Of a stretch of DNA of 17,802 nucleotides, positions 8,911 to 15,193 are shown piece by piece (the stretch's first letter is position 1; each line of letters begins with the position of its first letter). Below the pieces are notes generated by a model. It was not told where the DNA came from. It searched no databases and saw nothing but the letters and a program-made list of their open reading frames with translations. Source of the DNA: Caryophanales bacterium UBA1624. Its GTDB lineage: Bacteria > Bacillota_I > Bacilli_A > RFN20 > CAG-826. The translations under genes and the position numbers were made by a program. The stretch spans positions 1 through 17,802 of the forward strand of contig DCMK01000069.1 in assembly GCA_002321395.1 (NCBI GenBank), read 5' to 3'.

Positions 8911-8962
8911 AAAATTGCCTCCTCTTCATTCTAAATCATTTCCCGCTTTCTTCAAAAAGATT

Positions 8963-9024
8963 AATTTTTATCGCGCAAAGTTCGTGATGCAATCGGAACA
9001 ATGACAAAATTAACAATTTTTATC
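8963..9024. repeat. Two 10-bp direct repeats, AATTTTTATC, 52 bp apart
   Basis: AATTTTTATC occurs at 8963-8972 and 9015-9024. Each copy is followed by CAAAG after 3 and 1 bases respectively. The 52-bp offset is close to five helical turns, so both copies face the same side of the DNA. AraC-family proteins commonly bind direct repeats, which makes these candidate sites for the adjacent regulator, by inference. Confidence 0.5.
8965..8992 (-). promoter_or_regulatory. Possible promoter of the araC-type gene
   Basis: On the minus strand, TTGCAT (plus 8987-8992) and TAAAAA (plus 8965-8970) are separated by 16 bp and lie 55 bp or more before the start codon. The match to a housekeeping promoter is modest. 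The -10 overlaps one copy of the AATTTTTATC repeat, which would allow autoregulation. This is a weak call. Confidence 0.25.
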
Positions 9025-9036
9025 TCAAAGATAAAA
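9018..9036. promoter_or_regulatory. Perfect inverted repeat upstream of the hydrolase-operon -10 (candidate operator)
   Basis: TTTTATCT (9018-9025) and AGATAAAA (9029-9036) are exact reverse complements around CAA. The right arm ends where a -35 hexamer would begin relative to the TATAAT at 9059-9064. This placement suits an activator site at a promoter with no recognisable -35. It shares its left arm with the second direct repeat. Confidence 0.5.
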
Positions 9037-9058
9037 GGAAGGCTATTTTTTCGCCTAC

Positions 9059-9064
9059 TATAAT
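9059..9064 (+). promoter_or_regulatory. -10 box TATAAT of the hydrolase operon
   Basis: This is a perfect TATAAT 64 bp before the ATG at 9129. The hexamer 17 bp upstream (9036-9041, AGGAAG-like) does not resemble TTGACA, and no extended TGn element precedes the box. A promoter with a good -10 and poor -35 is typical of activator dependence. Transcription would start near 9071. Confidence 0.55.
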
Positions 9065-9073
9065 CTTTTCAAG

Positions 9074-9090
9074 AATCAATACGATTGATT
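9074..9090. promoter_or_regulatory. Palindrome AATCAAT-ACG-ATTGATT just downstream of the -10 (candidate operator)
   Basis: The 7-bp arms are perfect, with a 3-bp spacer, and begin about 10 bp after the TATAAT box. That puts the palindrome over the first ~20 transcribed bases, a standard place for a repressor site. It could also form a small leader hairpin, but its A/T-rich stem would be weak, so a protein-binding site is the better reading. Confidence 0.45.
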
Positions 9091-9128
9091 GCCTTTCCAG
9101 GATCGCTCTTGGGAAGGGGGAGGTGGCG

Positions 9129-11513
9129 ATGCTCGATAAGTCCCTGTTCTTTAAACCTCTAAGCCAATATTCCATGGCCCCTTTTTGGTTTTGGAACGCG
9201 GAGCTCAAGGACGAAGAGCTCATCGCCCAACTCCATCAAATGAAGGAAAAGGGCGTCGAAGAGGTCATCATCCACGCCAGAAAAGGGCTTACCGTCCCTT
9301 ATTTGAGTCAGGAATGGTTTTCCAAGGTCCGCCTTTGCTGCTCTTGCGCTTTGGAGTTGGGGATGAAGATCTTCCTCTACGATGAGAATAACTGGCCCAG
9401 CGGATACGCGGATGGACGGGTGCTGCAGAAGGATCCATCCTTCGCGGCGAAATGCTTAAGCGTGGAAAAGATCTATCCGGTTTTGGGCGAGCCGATTTCC
9501 GTGAAGGATATCCCCGGCAAGGAAATCGTATCCGTGGTCGCCGTTTATCAGGATAAGGAATTTGTTGATATCACCGATTATGGGAAAAACGGCACGCCTG
9601 CCTGGGCGAGCCCATCGTTATGCTGGGAGGTCTTCGTCTTCCGGATGGAAGTGGCCGCCCATACCCCGGCATATTCGGCTTTGCCCTATGTCGATTTGCT
9701 GAACAAAGACGCGACGAGGGCCTTCCTCGAATCCACCCACGAGGAATATAAGAAACAAGTGGGGGATTATTACGGGAAAGTCATCAAGGGGTTCTTCACC
9801 GACGAGCCCGGCTTCTATCAAAATTACGTGGAGCAGGCCAAGAACATCAACACGATCGCCTGGACTAAGGAATTCCCCGCCCAATTCAAGAAACGGATGG
9901 GATACGATATCCGGCCCTACCTGCCCACCTTGTTCCAAGACATGCCCGCTTCCGCGAAGATCCGGAAGGACTATTACCGGGCCTTGGATGCGCTTTACCG
10001 CGAATCGTATTTCGATGAGATCCGGAGCTATTTGGCGAAGGACGGCCTGCTGCTGATCGGGCATTTGCATCGAGAGGAAAAGCTGGAATGGCTCGTCCAG
10101 ACGGAGGGGGATTTCTTCTCCGCCATCGATGGGCTGGATTATTCTGGGGTCGATTGCATCGACAGAACGTTTCCAAGAGTCACGGAAAGGCTCGCCTCAA
10201 GCGCCGCCGATTTGTTGGGGAAAACGCGGTGCCTATCCGAGTCGCTTGGCTGTTTTGGCTGGCAATTGACCCCCAGCGAAATCAAGCAGAGGGTGGATTT
10301 GCAATACGTCAATGGGATCAATATGTTCATCCCGCACGCATTCTTTTATTCCATCGAGGGATTTCGGAAGCACGAATGCCCCCCCTCTTTGTTCCTCCAG
10401 AACCCCTACTGGCCTTATTTCGATCAAATATCCTCTTACGTCTCCCGCCTTTCTTATGCGCTTAGCCAAGGGAAGCACGATTGCAAAGTCGGGGTTTATT
10501 ACCCGTCTAGGAAGGCGTGCCGTCTGTTCTCGCCCCTGAACCATTACGCGATTCGGCAAATCGACGAATGCCTAGACCGCCTTGTCGCGGCTTTGCTCAA
10601 GAAGGGAATCGATTTTGAGTTCCTCAACGAAGATTTCCTCGAAAAAGGGAAGATCACCTCCAAAGGGATCCGCATCGACAACGATTATGCGGCTTTGGTC
10701 CTTCCCACTTCCCCCGACGTCGATGTCCAAGGGATCGTCGAGGAATTCAGTAAGCGGGGGACCCTTGTGATCCTGGGCGAAGAAAGAGGAAAAGAAGGAA
10801 GGAAGAATCTGTTCCGTTATTACGAAGAAAACGAGGCCGCTTCCTTCTTGGCCTCCAAATTGGATTTCGGGGTTTACGGAGAAGGCGTCTATTGCTATTC
10901 CCGGAAGGATGCTTCCTCCCACTGGACGTTCTTCCTGAACGCCCTCGATCATCCGAACGTTTTGCGAGTCAAATTGGAAAAAGGCCAGCGAGTCGAGCGG
11001 TGGAACGCCGAAGACGGGACGGTCAAAGTCCTTGCCTTTGCGAAGAAAGAGCGCATCGTGAAAATCCCTTTGGGCGCGAAGGGGTCCCTTTTGCTCTCCT
11101 TTGCCAAAGGGCGAGCAAAGGCTTTGCGGAAAGAAACATTCGTCGAGTATCCTTTGGTTTTGCAGGAAGCCTCTTTCAACGGCGTCAAAGGCAGTGGGAT
11201 CAGCGCCCACGAAAATGGCATCCACCATTTCGATGGGAAGGTCGTTTTGACCTACGCGGCGAATTTGCCCGAATTGCCTCCTCGGGCCAAAGTCGAATTG
11301 ACCGGCGTGATGGACTTCGCCTCCGTCTGCTGCAATGGGCATGACGCCGGCGCGCGCCTTTGGGCTCCTTTCGAATTCGATCTCACCCCTTACTTGAAAA
11401 CGGGCGAGAACCTCATCCGAATCGAAATCTCCAACGTTAAGGCCAACGCGTTCGAAAACGCGGATTATGATTGCGGGCTGAAAAATCCCCCTTCTTTGCG
11501 GATTGGGAGGTAG
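9129..11513 (+). CDS. GH106-like (alpha-L-rhamnosidase-related) glycoside hydrolase
   Basis: This is a 794-residue cytoplasmic enzyme with no signal peptide. The N-terminus carries the hallmark of a GH106-related family: APFWFWN, then IIHARKGLTVPYLSQEWF and YDENNWPSGYADG. Candidate catalytic acids on the TIM barrel (about 15-440) are Glu226 in FFTDEPGFY and Glu371 in LSESLGCFGW. The latter is followed by LTPSEIKQR and a NMFIPHAFFYS segment usual for this group. A Rossmann-like domain (about 440-570), a beta domain and a C-terminal jelly roll with FDLTPYLKTGENLIRIEI complete it. I chose ATG 9129, five bases after GGAGG (9119-9123); the in-frame GTG at 9123 would overlap that site. It is the first gene of a three-enzyme operon divergent from the AraC regulator. 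Rhamnose release is the family precedent, but members with other specificities exist, so activity is not certain. Confidence 0.82.
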   Translation: MLDKSLFFKPLSQYSMAPFWFWNAELKDEELIAQLHQMKEKGVEEVIIHARKGLTVPYLSQEWFSKVRLCCSCALELGMKIFLYDENNWPSGYADGRVLQKDPSFAAKCLSVEKIYPVLGEPISVKDIPGKEIVSVVAVYQDKEFVDITDYGKNGTPAWASPSLCWEVFVFRMEVAAHTPAYSALPYVDLLNKDATRAFLESTHEEYKKQVGDYYGKVIKGFFTDEPGFYQNYVEQAKNINTIAWTKEFPAQFKKRMGYDIRPYLPTLFQDMPASAKIRKDYYRALDALYRESYFDEIRSYLAKDGLLLIGHLHREEKLEWLVQTEGDFFSAIDGLDYSGVDCIDRTFPRVTERLASSAADLLGKTRCLSESLGCFGWQLTPSEIKQRVDLQYVNGINMFIPHAFFYSIEGFRKHECPPSLFLQNPYWPYFDQISSYVSRLSYALSQGKHDCKVGVYYPSRKACRLFSPLNHYAIRQIDECLDRLVAALLKKGIDFEFLNEDFLEKGKITSKGIRIDNDYAALVLPTSPDVDVQGIVEEFSKRGTLVILGEERGKEGRKNLFRYYEENEAASFLASKLDFGVYGEGVYCYSRKDASSHWTFFLNALDHPNVLRVKLEKGQRVERWNAEDGTVKVLAFAKKERIVKIPLGAKGSLLLSFAKGRAKALRKETFVEYPLVLQEASFNGVKGSGISAHENGIHHFDGKVVLTYAANLPELPPRAKVELTGVMDFASVCCNGHDAGARLWAPFEFDLTPYLKTGENLIRIEISNVKANAFENADYDCGLKNPPSLRIGR

Positions 11514-11516
11514 AAA

Positions 11517-13739
11517 ATGGGCGAGTGCATCTATTTAGATCCCACCAAATCTCCGGAGGAAAGGGCGAAAGATCTTATGCCGCGGATGACGTGGGAAGAA
11601 AAAATCCGGCAAATGAACTGCTCGGGTTGTCTTTACGATTTGGACGAGATCTTGTCTTCCTTGGATAAGGGGGTCGATAAGGTCAACGGGGAATGGTATT
11701 GGTTCAAGAACTTCTCTTTGGAGAAACTGAAGCGGATGGAGGAAGGATGCGTGGAGAACTCCCGCCTCCACATTCCTCCTTTCGTCGCCTGCGAAAACGT
11801 CCATGGGGGCGCGCTTCCCTTCACGACGATTTTCCCCACGCCTGGGTGCTTGGGCGCCAGCTTCGATTTGGATTTGACGTATCGGGTTTCGCGGGCCCAG
11901 GCCAAGGAGATCCGCGCGCTGGGATTCAATAAGGTCTACGCCCCTAACTTGGATTTGTTCCGGGAGCCGCGGTGGGGGAGATGCGAAGAATGCATCAGCG
12001 AGGATCCTTTTTTGCTATCTTCGATGGCCAAGAGCATCGTCAGGGGCATCCAGGACGAGAAGGTCATGGCGACGGTGAAGCATTACATTGGGTATTCCTG
12101 TCCGGAGTCGGGCCTCAATTTGGCCCCGATGCATATGGGCGAAAGGGAGATTCGCCAATTTTACCTGCCCCCTTTCTTGGAGGCCGTCAAAGCCGGAGCC
12201 ATGGGGGTCATGACCTGCTACAACGTGGTCGATGGGGTCCCCGTTACCCTTTCCCCTCTTTGGATGAACAAAGTTTTGAGGGAAGAGGCCCATTTCGACG
12301 GGGTCGTCATTTTGGATTACTCCATGTCCGGGATCATGAAGAACGTCATGGGGCTTTCCCCCTCCTATTCCGAGCTGGGGAAAAGGATGCTGGAAGCCAC
12401 GGTCGATATGGAGGCGTGCGAGCCTTTGTGTTACAACCTCGATTTCCTTAAGGACATCCAAGGCGACGAACGTTATACGGCCCGGATCGATGAAGCCGTG
12501 TACCGGATTTTGAAAGCGAAATTCCAATTGGGGCTTTTCGAGAACCCCTCTTTCGACTTGAAGAAAGCAAAGGAGGAGGTCTTTACCGAGGAAACCTTGC
12601 AGCTGACCTACGAAGAAGAGAAGGAAGGGGCGACGTTGCTGAAAAACGATGGGGTATTGCCTCTGCGCGAAGGCTGCAGGATCCTGTTGGTCGGCCCGAA
12701 TGCGGACATCGCCCAACTCGGCGGGATCACCTATTACGCGGTGCTGGAAAACTATCAATGCAAACAGGCGAGCTCGGAAAAAGCGATCACGCCTCTAGAG
12801 TCTTTGGCTTCCCGCTTCGGGAAAGAGAACGTCCGCTTCCACAAAGGCTGCAATTTCCTGAATTACTTCGAAGACCAAGAAAGCGAAATCCGAAAAGACG
12901 CCTCATGGGCGGATGTCATCGTTTTTGCCGGAGGCAACAACTCCAGAGGCTACTCTGGGGGCGATAACGGCGGGAAGAACAATCCCATGATGTCCTCCGA
13001 CGCGGTCACCTCTTCGGAAGGATACGACAACGACGACATCGGGCTGACCCCTTCTCAAAAGAAGCTCTTCCGCTTCCTCCGGGGCCTAGGCAAAGACATC
13101 GTGTTCTTGGTTTACGGCGGGAAACCGGTCAGCCTTGAGAAGGAATTGGACGATGTGCGAGCGCTCTTGTTTTGCTATGGGGTTGGGAATCGGGGGAACA
13201 ATGCGATCGCCGATATTCTGCTTGGCAGGATCAATCCTTCCGGGAAACTGCCTTTTTCCATCGCCAGGAACGTTGGCCAGCTGCCGTGCTTCTATGACCA
13301 TTATCTCCCCAAAGGGAATTATGGCCGCCCCGGAAGCTTAACGAAGCCAGGCCAAGATTACATTTTCAATTCCCCGGAGGCGCTATTCCCGTTCGGATTC
13401 GGCCTGTCCTATTCCGAATTCAAGTACGAGGGTTTGGAAGCTTCTTTCGAAAACGGCATCATAAAGGTCAAAGTCGCGCTTCTGAACGCGGGCCCGTTCG
13501 ATGGGGACCATACGGTTTTGGTCTACGGGAACAACCTGGAGCAGGACTACGTCTGCGTCCTTTCCAAACGTTTGATCGGCTTCCAAAGAGTCCATCTGAA
13601 GAACGGGGAGAGGAAAATCGTCGAATTCGCTTTCACCAAAGAGAGCTTCGCTTATATCGGGCTGAATATGGAGAAGGCTTATCCGACCGGGAAGGTTGAG
13701 ATCGAAGTCGAATCCACGAAAAAGGAGATTGCTTTATGA
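11517..13739 (+). CDS. GH3 family beta-glycosidase (beta-glucosidase/beta-xylosidase type)
   Basis: This 740-residue enzyme has no signal peptide, so it is cytoplasmic. It shows the full GH3 order: a TIM barrel (about 25-310), an alpha/beta sandwich (about 380-600) and a fibronectin-III-like domain (about 625-735) after the usual LFPFGFGLSYSEF. Recognisable sites are MTWEEKIRQM near the start, EPRWGRCEE (RWGR 152-155) and the substrate-binding KH pair K188-H189. The nucleophile is Asp267 in VILDYSMSGI, and the likely acid/base is Glu501 in SSEGYDNDDIGL. Unusually, the residue before the nucleophile is Leu where Ser is normal (VSDW/VSDY). A Gly/Asn/Ser-rich stretch precedes Glu501. GGGAGG at 11505-11510 gives the ribosome site, three bases separate it from the upstream gene, and its stop overlaps the next gene (ATGA). 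It should remove terminal beta-linked glucose or xylose from imported oligosaccharides. Confidence 0.92.
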   Translation: MGECIYLDPTKSPEERAKDLMPRMTWEEKIRQMNCSGCLYDLDEILSSLDKGVDKVNGEWYWFKNFSLEKLKRMEEGCVENSRLHIPPFVACENVHGGALPFTTIFPTPGCLGASFDLDLTYRVSRAQAKEIRALGFNKVYAPNLDLFREPRWGRCEECISEDPFLLSSMAKSIVRGIQDEKVMATVKHYIGYSCPESGLNLAPMHMGEREIRQFYLPPFLEAVKAGAMGVMTCYNVVDGVPVTLSPLWMNKVLREEAHFDGVVILDYSMSGIMKNVMGLSPSYSELGKRMLEATVDMEACEPLCYNLDFLKDIQGDERYTARIDEAVYRILKAKFQLGLFENPSFDLKKAKEEVFTEETLQLTYEEEKEGATLLKNDGVLPLREGCRILLVGPNADIAQLGGITYYAVLENYQCKQASSEKAITPLESLASRFGKENVRFHKGCNFLNYFEDQESEIRKDASWADVIVFAGGNNSRGYSGGDNGGKNNPMMSSDAVTSSEGYDNDDIGLTPSQKKLFRFLRGLGKDIVFLVYGGKPVSLEKELDDVRALLFCYGVGNRGNNAIADILLGRINPSGKLPFSIARNVGQLPCFYDHYLPKGNYGRPGSLTKPGQDYIFNSPEALFPFGFGLSYSEFKYEGLEASFENGIIKVKVALLNAGPFDGDHTVLVYGNNLEQDYVCVLSKRLIGFQRVHLKNGERKIVEFAFTKESFAYIGLNMEKAYPTGKVEIEVESTKKEIAL

Positions 13740-14995
13740 AGCAAAAAGAAATCCAGGATATCATCGACACGAGGGAGTATATCCGCTCCCGCTGGGACGC
13801 CGCTTTGAACCATTCGATCCCCGGGGATCCCTTCGCGCTCCCTTATCCTTTCGTCCCCCCTTGCATCGACGGCGATTTCCATGTGCTTTTCTATTGGGAC
13901 ACGTTCTACACGAATCGGGGCATGATCGCAGATGGGCGTTTCGAATACGCCAAATACAACGTCGATAACCTCATCTTCGCCTTGGATAAGTTGGGCTTCG
14001 TTCCCAACGCCTATAGCGAAAACCTCATCAAATGGGTTTCCCAGCCCCCTTATCTCCATTTCATGGTGAAGGACATTTACCGCGTCAATCACGACGATGC
14101 TTGGCTGAGGAAAGCTTACTTCGCTTTGAAGAAGGAATATGCCTTCTGGATGAAGGAAAGGATCGCCCCGAACGGGCTGAACCGCCACTTCCACAACCGT
14201 TTGACCACGCAGGACCTCTGCGAATATTACGATTATGTGGCGAAGGAGAGGCTCGGCCTCCCCGTCGATATCCAAGCGGAGCGAAAAGCGAAGCTCGGCG
14301 AATGTTATTGCGCCGATGCGGAGGCGGGGCTCGATTTCACCCCGCGCTTCCTTGACCGGGGGATCTACATCAATCCCGTCGATCTGAATGCGAATCTCTA
14401 TGGGATGGAGCATGATTTGGCGGATTTGGCGAAGAAGTTTGAGCCGGAGGAAGAGAAGAAGTTCCTCGAAGCCGCGGAAAGCAGGAAAAGGAAAATGGAC
14501 GAGCTCATGCTTCGTCCGGATGGGCTTTATTACGATTACGACTTCGATCAAGGCCGGATCTTCCGCGAGGACTATTGCTTCACGGGGCAGTTCATGCCCT
14601 TCATTACGGGGCTATCCAAAAACAAAGGCGCAGCAAAGAAACTTTTGAGCCGCTTGTCTTATCCCTTTGGGATCACCTCGACCCAAGAAGACAAAGACGA
14701 GAAGATCGAATATCAACCGGCCTATCCCTTTTCCTGGCCTTATGACAACTACCTCGCCTATTGGGGCTTGAAGGAAGCCTCTATGCCTGAAGAGGCGAAA
14801 GAAGTGGGGCTTGGATGGCTGAGGAATTTATCCTCGACCTTCAAAAGCACCGGGAAGCTATGGGAAACCTACGATCCCTTCGTGGGTGGCAGGGCCAAGA
14901 AAAAAGAATACCCCGCCAACGAAATGATGGGTTGGACGGCGGGAGGGTTTTCCTTCCTTTGCGAAGATTTCGGTTTTGATAAAAAACCGGAATGA
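13736..14995 (+). CDS. GH37 trehalase-like (alpha/alpha)6-barrel glycoside hydrolase
   Basis: This 419-residue protein without a signal peptide is shorter than classical trehalases (about 500-560). Motifs occur in trehalase order: FYWDTFYTNRG (W54, D55), EAGLDFTPRF (Asp200, equivalent to the catalytic acid in ESGWDFSSRW), and PVDLNANLYGME. Then come YQPAYPFSWPYDN from Gln327 (in place of QWDAPNGWAP) and KKKEYPANEMMGWTAG (Glu391, equivalent to the catalytic base). The acid-base separation is close to that of E. coli trehalase. The PGGRF sequence that normally precedes YWD is replaced by DGDFHVLF, so binding of trehalose itself is doubtful and another alpha-glycoside may be the substrate. AAAGGAGA at 13721-13728 is the ribosome site. 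It is the last gene of the operon and overlaps the GH3 gene by 4 bp, consistent with sequential cytoplasmic breakdown of one imported glycan. Confidence 0.85.
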   Translation: MKQKEIQDIIDTREYIRSRWDAALNHSIPGDPFALPYPFVPPCIDGDFHVLFYWDTFYTNRGMIADGRFEYAKYNVDNLIFALDKLGFVPNAYSENLIKWVSQPPYLHFMVKDIYRVNHDDAWLRKAYFALKKEYAFWMKERIAPNGLNRHFHNRLTTQDLCEYYDYVAKERLGLPVDIQAERKAKLGECYCADAEAGLDFTPRFLDRGIYINPVDLNANLYGMEHDLADLAKKFEPEEEKKFLEAAESRKRKMDELMLRPDGLYYDYDFDQGRIFREDYCFTGQFMPFITGLSKNKGAAKKLLSRLSYPFGITSTQEDKDEKIEYQPAYPFSWPYDNYLAYWGLKEASMPEEAKEVGLGWLRNLSSTFKSTGKLWETYDPFVGGRAKKKEYPANEMMGWTAGGFSFLCEDFGFDKKPE

Positions 14996-15095
14996 ACTGT
15001 TAAATCTAACAAAAAATATTCTTTTTAAACAATGGGGGAAAGCCAAAAATCCCAGCGTGTTTTCCTCGTTCGCCTCATTTTTCGCAAATCAGCGA

Positions 15096-15105
15096 TTATC
15101 GATAA
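15096..15105. promoter_or_regulatory. 10-bp perfect palindrome TTATCGATAA in the gap before the surface-protein gene
   Basis: TTATCGATAA is self-complementary and sits 36 bp before the cre-like site. Its TTATC/GATAA half-sites also occur in the 9018-9036 inverted repeat and in the 8963 direct repeat. That hints at a common regulator, but in AT-rich DNA a short palindrome can arise by chance. Confidence 0.3.
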
Positions 15106-15140
15106 ATTTGAATGTTTGCAGATGAAAAAAGAAAAGAAAG

Positions 15141-15154
15141 AGTAAGCGCTTTCA
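15141..15154. promoter_or_regulatory. cre-like (CcpA/LacI-family) operator
   Basis: AGTAAGCGCTTTCA matches 13 of 14 positions of the catabolite-responsive-element consensus TGWAARCGYTWNCW; only the first base differs. The core AAGCGCTT is a perfect palindrome. It lies 39 bp before the ATG of the surface-protein gene, where a bound protein would block transcription or initiation. Carbon catabolite control is the likely role. A dedicated LacI-type regulator with similar half-sites remains possible. Confidence 0.7.
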
Positions 15155-15193
15155 AATATTTTTAATTTAGTTTTTCAGAAAGGACTTTTCACC

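Noticed and set aside
14971..14989. CGGTTTT...AAAACCG hairpin at the end of the GH37-like gene as a terminator
   Set aside because: The stem lies inside the coding region and is not followed by a T-tract. TGGGG/TCCCA at 15033-15054 is also weak, so no terminator is called here.
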